Assembly: GCA_036346205.1 (NCBI GenBank)
Contig: JARFJB010002197.1
Coordinates: 12,501 to 76,500 of the forward strand
Source of the DNA: Vesta saturnalis
Taxonomy: Eukaryota; Arthropoda; Insecta; Coleoptera; Lampyridae
Reading direction: 5' to 3'
Length of the DNA stretch: 64,000 nucleotides
Shown here: one piece after another, positions 34,230 to 46,465 of the stretch
How positions within the stretch are numbered: position 1 is the stretch's first letter
Layout: the number at the start of each line of letters is the position of its first letter
The notes under the pieces: model-generated
What the model saw: only the letters and a program-made list of their open reading frames with translations
Database searches by the model: none
Told to the model about the DNA's origin: nothing
Position numbers and translations under genes: made by a program

Positions 34230-34665
34230 AAAAATAATAATTACAAATTATTATTTATAAAATTAGTTATATAACTTATTAAAATTTTTTTGCACATTAT
34301 TTTATAATGATTTTTACAAACAAAACTTCTTACAAGTTTGACAGGTTTGAAAAGTTTTAGTATCACCTTTTCTTGGACAAGAATTACGCCTCCCATGGTT
34401 ACTTCCTTGAGAACAAGATGATTTTGTCGCTTTCTTGGGCCGTTTTGACAATTGACAAGTGCGCCATCGGTTCTTGGCATATTATTTCGTGTGGCCAATT
34501 CTTTCCCTAATAGTTCTAAATAGATTCCTTTTTGAATAGTTTTTCCTGCATCCCCTGGGAATTAATTTTTTTCCAAATAATAAAGCTATTAGAAGCGGAC
34601 ACGTCTATCATATTATAAAAAAAAATCTGATGTGTGCAACACATGACCTCACAATACAATGTAAT
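34230..34665 (-). pseudogene. piggyBac transposase C-terminal relic
   Basis: Minus-strand translation gives FYNMIDVSASNSFIIWKKIN (about 34,620), a standard piggyBac motif near the end of the catalytic domain, then a stretch ending GKNWPHEI. After frame changes come basic sequence and TCQTC-KFVCKNHYKIMC (about 34,330), a cysteine-rich end similar to the C-terminal Cys/His domain that binds DNA in this family. Frameshifts break it into pieces. The catalytic Asp residues lie upstream of what remains. It is cut off on its 5' side by the foldback element starting at 34,716. Confidence 0.75.
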
Positions 34666-34715
34666 TGATAATTTAAACAAGCACAAGTAAAACTGAAAGA
34701 ATTTGATATTTTATA

Positions 34716-36486
34716 ACTACTGTCGGTTTCAAAAAGTAAGATAGGTCAGTCTGAAAGCTTATAACTTTTTTATTGTAAGCCCAATTGATATGAAACTTGG
34801 CAGAGATCTTCCCTGTAGACACATAATAACACTCAGAAAATATAAATTGTTTAGACGCTTAACTTTGTAAATTAAAAATTAAATTATTATACAAAATGTA
34901 GTTTTGAGGCCCGTGTTTTACATACGGTCGGTTTCAGTGCTCATAGTTTCCTTATTTTTGTCTTAAAATGTGCGAAATTTTAACCAGTGGCATATCTAAG
35001 TAATATAAAGGTAACTGCAATTTCAAATATTTAAAAAAAATGGCGTGTTCTTGATACGTGCAAAATTCGCTCTAAATGCAAATATTTTCGTTTTAAGTGG
35101 ACCGACATGTAGGTTTTAATCGTTCTTTAACGTTCCGTACTCAAGTACACGCATTTATCATGTAGTTGAATCCCAATTAATAAATAATTAAATTCTCAGC
35201 CGAGATAGAGAACGGGCTACGTTGGACAAGCAGTAACTACAATTTCAAATTTTGAAAAAATATTTAAATTTTGAAAAAAAATGATGTGTTCTCGATACGT
35301 GCAAACTTCGCTCTAAATGCAAATATTATCGTTTTAAGTGGACCGACATGTAGGTTTTAATTGTTCCTTAACGTTCTGTATTAAAGTACACGCATTTATC
35401 ATGTAGTTGAATCCCAATTAATAAATAATTAAGTTCCAGTACTATTACTATAGAAGAGTATCTTCCGGATGTAATTAGATCGATGGTGTTGGACTTTTAC
35501 GTTGAAGGAAAGTTTACTATTTATTGTTTCTGCTATCCTCATTTAATATGTATCTTAAAATGTATTATATAAATAAAAATCTTGTGCTCATGTAATCCTT
35601 ATGCATGTAATATTTGTATATAAATAATAAATAGTATAGTTTACATTTTAAACAAACTAAAAATATAACAGAAAGTGCATTACAAAAAGTCATTATTGTT
35701 AGGGTATTTTCCAATTTCACATTCCACACAATTATTTGTTGATTTTTGTAGTTTACTATTTATTGTTTCTGCTGTCCTCAGTTAATATGTACCTTAAATT
35801 GTGTAATATATAAAAAAAAATCCTTGTGCTTATACCAAATGTTTTGATTAATATTCTTAATAAATCGGCCGATAAAATAATATCATTCTTTAATGAACGT
35901 GGTTATTTTAGCAGTGTGAAGCTCGATTTCGTGCATTGTGCATGCGACGGCATTCGTATTGAGTCGTCGATCGGAAGCTCGTCCAACGTAGCCCGTTCTC
36001 TCTCTCGCCTGAGAAATTAATTATTTATTAATTGGGATTAATCTACATAACAAATGCGTGTACTTTAATGCGGAACGTTAAGGAACAATTAAAACCATAC
36101 ATGTCGGTTTACTTAAAACGAAAATATTTGCATTTAGAGTGAAGTTTGCACGTATCGAGAACACGTAATTTTTTTTTCAAAATTTGAAATTGCTGTTACC
36201 TTTATATTACTTTGATATGTCACTGGTTAAAATTTCGCACATTTTAAGACAAAAATAAGGAAGCTACAAGTACTGAAACCGATCGTATGTAAAACACGGG
36301 CCGCAAAACTACGTTTTTTATGATAATTTAATTTTTAATTTACAAAGTTAAGCGTCTAAAAAATTTTCTGTGTTATTATATGTCTACAGGGAAGATATCT
36401 GTCAAGTTTCACATAAATTGGGCTTACAATAAAAAAGTTATAAGCTTTCAAATTGACCTATTTTGCTTTTTGAAACCGATAGTAGT
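34716..36486. mobile_element. Large foldback element with about 510 bp inverted arms
   Basis: The left arm 34,716-35,231 and right arm 35,977-36,486 are inverted copies. The termini read actactgtcggtttcaaaaa and, on the other strand, actactatcggtttcaaaaa, and the arms meet at the interior with gagaacgggctacgttgg. Inside, 35,012-35,196 is repeated in direct orientation at 35,233-35,436, so part of the left arm is present twice. A second direct pair (tttactatttattgtttctg at 35,510 and 35,753) lies in the core. No ORF with a recognisable domain is present, so movement would need another element's transposase. The duplicated target site was not identified. Confidence 0.9.
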
Positions 36487-36671
36487 GTACTCTGTTTTTT
36501 TTTTTTTGCTACTAAAAATTTTGTAGTTTTTTCATATCATTCAATTGTTATATTGTTTTATTAAAAAAATCGTAATACTTCGACAGAAACAATGAAATAT
36601 GACGACTAAGATACGTTATCTTAAATTTAAGTTATTATTTAAATAATACCTATAAAATTTTGAACATTTTT

Positions 36672-36850
36672 AGCAAAGGGCAAAAATTTTTTTTTACTAA
36701 AATCGTCTCAAATGTCCAGAAATGGCTCAAAACGTGTAAAAATGAAAAAAAAATTCGAAAATTTTTGACCAAAGGGCCAGATTTTTTTCAAAAATCGTTT
36801 CAAATGGCCAGAAATGCCTTAACACGTCTAATAATAAGAGAGGTACACAC
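36672..36850. repeat. Imperfect tandem duplication, about 92 bp unit
   Basis: Two units share aatcgt.tcaaatg.ccagaaatg and the gcaaagggcaaaa/accaaagggccag start. They are clearly diverged. Confidence 0.55.
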
Positions 36851-37539
36851 GCCACTATTGAAGTGTCTTGGGTAAATACAATTTTGAAATAAAAACCTGA
36901 ACCTGAAGTGTAAGTTTGCGTTTTAACAACAATTGGCCTAAAGTATAGAATGTAAAAAAATTACTCCACGTCACATTTTGACCCGACAATACAGTCGTGA
37001 GATCAAAGACAACACGAGCACCTGGATTTTTTTCTGGTTTAGTTCCATATTATTTCGGGACAGTGCCTTTTTTAAACACATCACTTCGTATATGTAATTA
37101 TTTCAATATACATAAATGTTTCGTATTTATAAAGAAGTCCCTTATGCCTTACAAGTATCAAGTCTAGCGTGAAAATAATTTGTTTACGACGATTTTTATT
37201 TAATTCTCATGTTCTGTTAATACCGATCGATAACTCACACAACTGATTACCAGAAAAAACCATTAAACGTTTCTTGTTATTGACCCTCAGTTAGTTTGGG
37301 TTTTACCAAACCAGTCATTATTCTAAGTTTACCTTTTTTTTTCTTGTAACACTTGTCAACAGCAAGTTGTTCATTTACTTCAATTAAAATAAAATAAATT
37401 AAAAAATATAATTCATAAATGTGTGTTATTTATAAAGTGCAAAAACATTAGTTGGCTACTTTAATTAGCCTGGTCCTTTAAAGCAACATCAACAACAGTT
37501 AATATATCTGAAATTCTAATAAAATCTGTTCAAATTGAA

Positions 37540-38320
37540 GTGAAATGCCAACAGTCCAATCTTTCATTCCGATTCCGATGTTTCATCCGAGATCAAATTA
37601 AATTTTTTATTTTATCCTGCGACAGATTATTTCATTCCGATTCCGATTTCATTTCGCTAAATCTTTTATTAAATTCTATCCCCGAGTTTATATCAAACAC
37701 AGCTTTCCGATTCGTTCCGATCCCGATTCATTTATTTTCTTCTCATTTATTCCCAATCTCTCACCTGGTGCTTCTGCAATAGTGGCTACACCCGCTCCCA
37801 ACCAGCGTTTACTTAGTGCTCGATATCGCCCACACGTAAGTTTTTTTTAACAACACACTAGACGTGTGAAGACGGGAAGTAAACCTTCATAAACTCGTTG
37901 GCCGGACGAGAACTACGTCTAGTTCGCCGACGCAGATATACACTAAGTAACTGATAGCACGGGACGATTGTCCTTGTTCTCTAGGTGAGTTCACCTCACC
38001 CACACATACACACGAAGTAGCCAGTAGGACGGGATGATTGCCCTGGGTCTATTAATGACCCGTCACACACACTGATAAACCTACAAGGTAGAATAAACGT
38101 GCTTGATGAGATCGTGTGCAAAAGTTGACGTCATCCGCGGTAGTCCACCATTCTCCGTATTTTAATTAAAGTAATCCTTTAATTATCCCTTATATAATTA
38201 GAGCCTCCTTCATAATGCTGCTACCATTCCCTAATTAATAATCCACCAAATTCATATTTGTGAAACTACTTTAAAAATAAAATATCGATTTTATTTTATA
38301 AACGTAGACAGATGTAGCAG
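37540..38320. other. Region with scattered CCGATT words and GC-rich leader-like DNA
   Basis: Between 37,560 and 37,735 the word attccgattccgat recurs at 37,567, 37,636 and, degenerated, at 37,708. From about 37,790 the sequence becomes GC-richer. Two imperfect copies of a unit occur (cacgggacgattgtccttg at about 37,958 and gacgggatgattgccctgg at about 38,028). It directly precedes a retroelement gag relic, so it may be that element's 5' untranslated leader. This is inference. Confidence 0.45.
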
Positions 38321-38329
38321 AGGACAACA

Positions 38330-39062
38330 GTGAGAAAGCTTCACCGGCAATCCTTCGTCAAAGGGAGAACTGGGTCGCCTTCTCTCGCGAATTGGTCAGA
38401 CAACGGATCGCCTTCACGAGAGCCAAGGCAATCAGCGAGGGTATCCGGATTCAGCCTGCCTCGCTCCAGGCCCGAGTCAGGCTGATGAGGTATATGGAAA
38501 GATGTGGTACGAAGTACCACACGTAGAGCTGTCCTAGGCTGACGTCAGCTCAGAGCTGGCACTTCTAGCTATTAATGTGATCTGTTGTTTTAGGATGAAG
38601 CAGCGAGGTAGAGCGATCCCCTTCGTGCTGGTAGACCTACCGAACCAAATGGACCAGAAGATCCGCGAGGTAGAGTACGTCGTCCGCTACCGCGTCACCG
38701 TAAAGGACTTGCGGCGGAAATCCGGCAGTGTCAAGGGTGTCAGGGTTTCCGTCACGCACAGCGTTGCTGCAAGGCGGCAGCACGCTGAGTAAAACGCACC
38801 GGAGATCACCACTGCAGTCAATGCACTAAACCCCGCACACATCGGGCAAAGTGCGTTAACTGTGGTGGGGACCACCCCGCTAGCTACAGGGATGTCCGAA
38901 GTTCCCTCGACCTCCACAACGAAAGGAGGCAGAAGGCCGCAGCAACAGAAGAGGACACCGCCAACTGCGGCACCTTCTTCAACCCGGACCGGCGCCAGTT
39001 ACGCCCAAGCGACGGCAGGCGAAATACCAACAACGGCTTCCACCGCTATTGTTACCCCGCCT
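38330..39062 (+). pseudogene. Jockey-like non-LTR retrotransposon gag (ORF1) relic
   Basis: The first piece (38,334-38,525) translates to ENWVAFSRELVRQRIAFTRA, EGIRIQPASLQARVRLMRYM and a KYHT end, matching the conserved KI.P....Y..L..YL....I.YHTY stretch of jockey-type ORF1. A stop follows. The second piece (38,580-38,790) reads IPFVLVDLP, KIREVEYVVRYRVTVKDLRR, then GVRVSVT. A frame change leads to the zinc knuckle KCVNCGGDHPASYRDV (about 38,850), a CCHC motif with the last Cys altered. Gag would bind the element's RNA. No ORF2 follows within the window. GC content is well above the neighbouring DNA. Confidence 0.8.
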
Positions 39063-39569
39063 TAGGGTTCGACTACATATTAGCCCTTCTCGGAGGACTC
39101 ATGACCTATGGGGAGTGATCCTCACGCACGGTCAGGAGGTGGTTGCCCTTTTCGGGTAACCATACAAAGGTCCACACGAAGAGTGACGCCCAAGATTAGG
39201 TATACAGTATCGATTTTTATGTTCTGTCGAACGCTTCGCGCTTTGGAATACTACCCCGATAACCGTACTGTAGTAACTTAGTTACTACAGTACGACACAT
39301 GTTTCTTTCTCTTACAGATCTACTTGGGCATCAACAGTTACATCATCGTGACACCTAACCACAGGACATATCCACACAATCAACATCTACCCACAGCATT
39401 CATCATCCACGGCTACAAGAACACGCACAACAATGGTGTCAAGTGGCATCAGATAACATCTACAACCAACAACAATTCACATCCAAGTATTGAAGGAGAA
39501 GATCCTCAAATTGCACACTACAATGCATTAATACACGAAAGTCGATACAAAGCAGCATCCATATCGTAG

Positions 39570-39571
<2 letters not shown>
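39063..39571. other. No gene recognised; a short open frame after a splice-acceptor-like tract
   Basis: A pyrimidine-rich tract ending cttacag (about 39,318) is followed by an open frame to 39,569 rich in His, Asn and Thr. It has no recognisable domain. It may be retroelement sequence or chance. Confidence 0.35.

Positions 39572-39648
<77 letters not shown>
39572..39648. repeat. (AT)n microsatellite
   Basis: Pure AT dinucleotide repeat of 77 bp. Confidence 0.99.
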
Positions 39649-39651
<3 letters not shown>

Positions 39652-39885
39652 TACAAAGTACTAGAGTCAAAAATTGTTTTTTCATCAAGTTTTTTGACCG
39701 GCAGTGGAAAATTACCTGAAAACATAGTGTTTAAAAAAGTAGTTGGAAAAGTTTTAAAATGACATTTCCTAGTACATACATTCTCCATAACCAGATTTGA
39801 ATTGAGTAGATGTATAATTTTTATGTAGCGACTATATTTATCGTTAATTTTTTAATTTTATTATTTAATTTCAGAAGTATAACTA

Positions 39886-40856
39886 TTGAATATGACGGAA
39901 GACATTGTGAATTGTGATGTTGGAATCATTACAAATACACAGAGCCATCTTAGCGCATATACAGATAAAAAATATTTATATAACAATGAATCTTTGCCCG
40001 TTGAAGTTATTTTGAATCTAAAATACAGGATTGACAAGTTTTATCAAATTTCGAAAGGCAAAATTTGTGAGCACCATAAACATGTATGGACATTATTCTA
40101 CCTTAAAGCATAAATGATCGATTTAAAAATCATAATAAGAATATCAATACAGATCTCAGAATACTAAAACTAGAAATTTGTGAAAACGCCCTTAAAAAAT
40201 TTTTATTACAACTAAAACCTGGTGATAAGATTTGCAAAAGATGCGAGGCTCTTTTGAAAAATAAAATCGATTCTGTACAAGATGTTCATAATTTGAATCC
40301 AGTTGATTCAGTAGCTAGCAGTAGTAGAAATGCAGAATTGAGACGTTCAAAAAGAATAGAAAAAATGGAAGAAGTTTCTTACATCGATGCTTTACCTGAA
40401 AGCCAACATTCAACTGATAGTGCTGCTACTTTTCTTAGTAATTCCTCTGATTATATACCACTGAGTCAAGATCAAAGAGCAGTAAATTCTGTATTAAACA
40501 GTCTTAATATGTCTTGCTGGATTGATCATCCATTTTACAAATCTAAACATACACATGATGCTGAAGATATCGTTGAGGAAGTTTGTAGAAATTTTGCTGA
40601 AAAATTTTCCAAGGTATCTATTGCAGTTCCTGAACCTATATCTCGTAATATATTAAAAGACTGTTCTATATTTCGAGAATTGCTGACAAATCTGCAAAGA
40701 AAATTTGAAAAATCTGAATCTATTTATAAAAAACTTGAAATCTTAGCCCTACTACCAAGACATTGGAATAAAAGTGAAATTGAAAAGCATTTCAATTGTA
40801 CTGAGTACATGTACAGAAAACTAAGTGAATTTAACGGAATGGATGGAGAGTTTTAA
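39886..40856 (+). pseudogene. N-terminal part of an uncharacterised multi-copy gene family, frameshifted
   Basis: Two plus-strand frames (39,886-40,113 and about 40,120-40,856) read as one protein after a shift near 40,110. The N-terminal part has KGKICEHHKHVW followed by LEICENALKKFLLQLKPGDK and ICKRCEALL, a paired CxxH...CxxC arrangement that looks like an unannotated zinc-binding module. A basic and Ser-rich linker follows. The end reads ILALLPRHWNKSEIEKHFNC, a helix-turn-helix-like segment. From general knowledge, proteins with this layout occur in many near-copies in insect and cnidarian genomes and usually continue into a longer C-terminal part, which is missing here. Function unknown; I favour a transposon-derived or multi-copy family and not a single-copy host gene. 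Confidence 0.6.
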
Positions 40857-42480
40857 TCGTACCCTTGTTAATCTAGTAAAAATGATGAATATACAATATA
40901 ACCCACAGTATATTTTGATTCAATAAGCTTGGATTAAGCTGTCGATAATTATTCAGATGTCATTTTATTCTATTTCATTTTAAAACCAATAAGTGTCAAA
41001 AACTCAATATTATCCTTTTATTATAGTACATAATATTTATAATTTGAGAATTTCACCGTGGCAATATCTAAAACTTTACATTCTGAAACATATCCTACCC
41101 AGACGGAAATCGAAAAGAGTACTGAAAATTAATAAAGATAACAAGAATTACTAAATAATAATAAAAGATAGTAAAAAAAATAAACCAAAACAATCTATAA
41201 AGTCCAGTATGAGATTACAGTAACATTTATCATAAGTTACTTGCTGTTACTATAACTATTATTATTACTTATTTTTTTTTCCTTTGTCAAACCTATTTAT
41301 ATAAAAAATCATAATAACTGTTATTATTTTTTATTAATTTTTTGTTTGTTTATTATGCATTTTACGTTATTTATTTAGTTTGCGAAACTTGTTTATATTA
41401 AAAGAAACTGTTTATTTTATTTATTTATTTTTATTATTCTTGTTATTGGCGTTGCATACTCCCCCTGTTAGCCAACTTCAATTAAATAAACATGATAGTA
41501 CATTTATATTAAATTGTGTACATGAATAACCTTCTAGCACTAAAGCGATCAGAATTTTATCTCAACAGACAAAAATGGTACCTTCTTTAAAGAAATTTTG
41601 TAACAGAGCAGTTTTACAGATTGCGGGATGAATAAGTCAAGTTATATTGGACCGAAATAAATATTTATTCAAAAGTAATGAAATTAGAAATAAAACTCTT
41701 GAATTTGAGCTTTGGTAGAGCTATAAGGAGTGCTTAATAAAAATGAAATAACATAAAGTGTATTTTCACTTTTTAAAATAAAATACATGGTGATTCATTT
41801 GAAAAAATTGACAAAATCATGTGTTCGAGTTTTGGCTCGCTCTATATTCAATTGGTGCAATAATAAAGAAATAGCACTTTCTCGTAACACTGTACCATTG
41901 TCAAAAAGTTATGCCTGGAAAAAATTATTGTTAGGTTGTTCTGTCTAGGGTATAAGGACGTTGGAATTAGAATGATTTTCGTGTACAATTGACCATAACT
42001 TTTGAAATACCCTATATAACGTAATGAAACCCTAGATTGGAAGTATGGGGGAAATGCGCTTAACCTAATTTTGAAATAATATACAGGGTGTCCCACTTTA
42101 AAAAAGTATGTTTGGTTCACCCTGATATGTAACACCCTGTAAATACGAAAATAATTTTATGTGAAGTTTGAAGTTGCCTATAATTTTTGTAAATAACTTT
42201 TTTTGGTATCTCCTTTAATAACGGATATATCGTACTTCGACGCACTAATGCCGCAGCCTGTATATACACTGGTATGGAAAAATATTATCATGGGTCTGAC
42301 TTATAATAATAAGTAAAACAAACACAGTACAATCAGTTCACGTGATAAGTGAGATAGAATACACAAGAAACTAAAGCGCTGATGCCATACATGCGTCTTT
42401 TGAGTAGGCTAGTATCAATGACACATTTAATTGCTACTGTCAATGAGGATTGAAAATCAGTGTTTTTGCAAGTTGGACAC
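40857..42480. other. AT-rich DNA with a foldback-type repeat end at about 42.09 kb
   Basis: No gene is visible. Around 42,085-42,145 the motif tacagggtgtcccac occurs, with caccctgatatgtaacaccctg beside it. The motif recurs at 22.95, 24.88, 25.87, 57.84 and 61.74 kb in one or the other orientation. A 95-residue minus-strand frame across it (41,848-42,135) has no domain and is probably a chance reading of the repeat. Confidence 0.5.
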
Positions 42481-42499
42481 AATACTCATGTATTCCACT

Positions 42500-43586
42500 G
42501 AATAAAAAATACAGATTATTAAGTGGTATTATTCAGGAAGTACTGCAAAGGAAATAATGAGCAGGTTTGCTTTTTCCTTTGAAAACAGGTCAATTCCATC
42601 AGAAAGTACGATTATGCGTACTGTTTGTAAATTTGAAAGATGTGGATGTTTAAATAATTGTAGAAAATGCAGTAGCATTGATGGTAATGATGATGAGCAT
42701 CCTAGTCGTAACTTAAACGAAGAGCGCGAACTACAAGAAATTGCAGTGTAGTTTAGCAGAAACTAATTTCCCGTGCAATAGTACAAAAATTGCTGAAGGA
42801 ATGAATATTGAACCAAGAACAGTTCGCAATATCTTGAAAAGGAATAAATACCGTTGCTATAAGTTGCAAACTACACAAGAAATTTTTCCAGAAGATCTTC
42901 AAACGCATATGGAATTTTGTGAAGATATGATGAATCGGGTTAATGAAAACGAAACATTTATTGAAAATATTTTGTTTACCGACGACTGTTCTTTTAACTT
43001 ACATGGCCATCATAATCCGTCTGCCGCTGTTGGTTACTCTCGGGAAAACAAACACATTAGTATTCCTTACCGGACACAATACCCCCAAAAAGTTAATGTG
43101 TGGCCAGGAATTTTAGGCAATTCCATAATTGGTCCATTTTTTATCAACGGAAACTTGAATGAGGACAAATATTTAGAACTGTTGAGAAACCAGATAGTTC
43201 CAGTTGTTCAACGCCTCAATATAAATTTTGATGACATTTGGTATCAAGAAGATGGCTGTCCTGCTCATACTGCAATAAGAGTTCAACAGTTGTTGGAAAC
43301 TACGTTCCCTAACCGTATTATTAGTGGAAAAGGTACTATTAAATATCCTCCTCGCTCACCTGATATCGCCCCGAACGACTTTTTTGTTTGGGGATACGTA
43401 TCGCAGCAAATTTATAGGCACAGACATGAACGTGCCAACAATTTAGACGAACTTCGTGTCAAAATTACAGACTCTTTAAACAGCATTACCCAAGAAATGT
43501 TAGAAAATACCCGAACTTAATTTTATCACAGATTGGGTTGTTGCCTTGCGCAAGGTGGAGGTCTTTTCGAAAATCTTAAAAAGTAG
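42500..43586 (+). pseudogene. Mariner-type transposase, DD41D, nearly intact (one frameshift, one premature stop)
   Basis: The N-terminal frame (from about 42,520 to 42,751) carries the DUF4817-like DNA-binding half (WYYSGSTAKEIMSRFAFSFE then IMRTVCKFERCG). A one-base shift near 42,745 moves it into the second frame (42,741-43,520), with RTVRNILKRNKYRCYK, then LFTDDCSFN (first catalytic Asp), YQEDGCPAHTA (second Asp) and PPRSPDIAPNDFFVWGYV (third Asp). By my count 41 residues separate the last two Asp, the DD41D signature reported for the rosa and VISITOR groups. A TAA at 43,518-43,520 is followed in frame by HRLGCCLAQGGGLFENLKK and a stop at 43,586. This is the natural C-terminus, so the TAA is a late nonsense mutation. 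Terminal repeats were not located. Confidence 0.85.
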
Positions 43587-44069
43587 AGTTTTGAAAAAAG
43601 AGCATTCTGTTCATTTTTAAAAATGCTCGGTTTTTCAATAAGAATTATAGTGCCAAAGTTAAACCTTAAACTTAAGTTATACTATCAATGTAAATGTTAA
43701 TGTCCTTGTTTGCAGTTCTCGTAAGTTTCTTCTTGGTTCTTCTTGCGAGTAGTAATCGAACCATGTCATAAATTCGCAATTACGATAAACTTCGATGTTT
43801 GAGGGATTATCATTTAATGTTTAAGTGTAAAGTATTTACTTAATAGTTTCAAAGAACACGCGACTTTTCGACATCATCTTAATTGCTTTGGTTTCGTTAG
43901 AAATGTTGAAGCTAGATTGAAGCAAACTTAAGTAGTTCATATTTTGCGCCTACATGCAAGTATGTAAGTGGCAACATCGGTAAAGTTATGTCTCTCTCAC
44001 ACTCATATAATGCTTATTGGGTTTCTTTCTAGCTTATTATGTCCGACCCACAATCATGTTTTTCCATAC

Positions 44070-44118
<49 letters not shown>

Positions 44119-45586
44119 CGAAGGCGTTATATCAATGTGAGGTCTTGACTTCCCTCGTAAGTTGTGAGGACTACCAGAAGGAAGGGTGCTAGAAACTTCA
44201 AAGCAATATTAATAAATTCGTTATTTTTTTTGTACTCAAATCTAACAAATATATACGTTTATGTTTATAAATTTGACACCGAGTATATTCGGTTTAAAGT
44301 GAGGTTCTTTTATAAGTCTATTAAAGCTAGCCTGTATAAATATTTGTCATTGTTATCCAGTTATGAGCACTGTATATAATACATACAATGGTTTGACATA
44401 TTGAAGCGAGGACCATGCCATGTTGCCACTATAAACAAGTAAATTGGAACGTGTAATTACACTTCGCGCGATTTTATTGTCTACGTTCGCTATATTTGGC
44501 GCAAAGTAGTTGTCTGATGCAGTTTGTGTAAATACACCCACAAGTGGAAACATTGTATAAAACAGAAATGTATCAATTAGGACATAGTTATATTATAATT
44601 AATATAATATATTTTCTTATTTGATAAAATCCTTTCAATAATTTAAAATATTTATCTGTGTTTCTTCTTACTGTAGTACTCTTCTACGTAGTATAGTGTG
44701 GTGATCTACTAAGTGGCTGTACTTCCTAACAAAAATTTTCAACATGGTAGAGTACAATGTTGAGTGGCAGTGCATGCAAATAAGTAGGCGCATCAAGTGA
44801 CGACTGGTTATGTTTGAAGGTTGCGTGGTGGGGCTAGAAAGAAGCGGAGACTGATGAACAAAAGATAAAAATTTTGTTATATATTTGACGAAAATTAACA
44901 CAAAGTGAATGGTTCCTGCAGTGCAATGGAAATTATAAATTGTAATCAGATGTAGAAGGGGGTAATCTAACCTCTGATTAACCGCAATTTCTTTGAAATA
45001 AATAAAACAGGAAATGTCAAAAAAAGTAAATTGTATTTCGAAAAAATAAGTCAGCAGGAACTGATCATAAATTAACATGAATAGATATTTATACATATTA
45101 ACGGATACATAATAATACTAATTTATAATTATTTTTATTACTACATTCTTATTACAAAAGATTTAAATAAATTTTGCTTTCTTTGCTTTTTTTAAACCAA
45201 ATTCTGAAATAATACATAATGATAGATAAGTCTGATAACCTTTCTTGACTCATTGTTGACCGCAAATAATTTTAATCATTTTGTTTCCAAAAACTCCTCT
45301 CGCCGCTAGCACCAGTTACCGGTACTGTTAAAAATATTCTTATAGCAACTACTAGATTTGGAAGCAGGTAGATAAGATTAGATATCGAATTTCAGGGGAA
45401 GTTTAAAATACAATGTTAGAATTTTCATCCCATAAACCTTGGGCAATAATATCTTTTTCATTTTTAGATGGATCAAATATGTTCTTTAAAGATTTACATT
45501 TTAAAGACCTATTTACATTATCTATTTTAAAGAAATTATTAAAGTTGCTTAGAAAATCAAAAACTTTGCTGTTTTTTTTATTTGAT
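43587..45586. other. No gene recognised; AT-rich DNA
   Basis: It contains the (TA)n tract at 44,073-44,116 and several short open frames on both strands with no recognisable domain. No repeat partners were found in the window. Confidence 0.5.
44073..44116. repeat. (TA)n microsatellite
   Basis: TA dinucleotide repeat of about 44 bp. Confidence 0.98.
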
Positions 45587-45649
45587 ATTTTTTTTTTTTT
45601 ATAATTGTGGACCTGAACAGGCTAAATAAGGCCTATCGAACTAAAGCAC

Positions 45650-46465
45650 TCAGGAACACTTAGGAGGATGGATAGAGTGATAATGAATTGCCAATAGATG
45701 CCTATGAACAGCTACCTTAAATTTTCTCATATCATAAGTGAGAGGAAAACAGGAACTAGGGAGATCATTCCAGAGTTTAGAAGCCGTGTAGAAAAATGTG
45801 GATTGCGCCCGTTTGGTACGACAAGTGGAGATTTGTACTGCATACTGATGATGTGAATGAGCGAACCGAGTGTTTCTCGCAAAGATAGCCGGAGATGGTA
45901 TCAAAGAATGTAATTCACCAGCACAATAGCCGTTGTAATAACGATAATACAAAGAAAGAACTGAAACCATCCTTCTATGCTCAAGGGACTGTATGTGAGA
46001 AGTTAAGGACGGGTCATTTATAAGCCTAATCGCTCTCTTTTGAATACGATCAACGATATCGAGAGCGTATTGGGGAGCACTAACCCAAAGGTGAGAATTA
46101 TATTCCAGATGAGGCCGAATTTGGGCCTTATACAGCAGAAGTTGTCGAGAGGTAAAGTAATGCTTAGATCTGTACAAAAAGCCTATTTTACGAGCAGCTG
46201 TTTTGGTAGCTGACAGAAGATGGTCAACCCATGAGAGATTTGAAGATACAGTCATACCCAACAGAGTAATAGAGTCTGAAAACTTAAGAATTGAGCCATT
46301 CATACTTACAACAGGAAATGATCGATCTTTTTTGGCGGACATAAGGCAACACTGAGTTTTGTTAGCATTAAGTTTAACTAGATTATTGCTTCTCCATTCG
46401 AGAATACGTTGAATGTCTTTGTTGATTGAATTTGCCATTTCAGCTTTAATTTCTTGACTTGACAT
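45650..46465 (-). pseudogene. Reverse-transcriptase thumb and C-terminal region
   Basis: 271 open residues: LVKLNANKTQCCLMSAKK, ITLLGMTVSSNLSWVDHL, LYKAQIRPHLEYNSHLW, DIVDRIQKRAIRLINDP and FFYTASKLWNDLPSSCF. These are the standard post-YADD blocks of CR1-group reverse transcriptases (LNxxKT, LGxxxxxxLxWxxH, Y...RPxLEY...W, xQkrAxRxI, WNxLPxxxF). The stop lies about 50 bp before the oligo-A tail, as expected at the natural end of ORF2. Confidence 0.92.

Noticed and set aside
38485..38515. Hammerhead ribozyme core (ctgatgag near a gaaa)
   Set aside because: The sequence lies in the gag coding frame, and the flanking stems needed for the fold are not complementary.
41848..42135. A 95-residue protein
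   Set aside because: The frame spans the acagggtgtc repeat edge and has no domain. Readings of this repeat type are commonly open by chance.
45413..45604. A short coding region next to the CR1-like element's tail
   Set aside because: No recognisable domain. The run of T is the element's oligo-A tail on the other strand.
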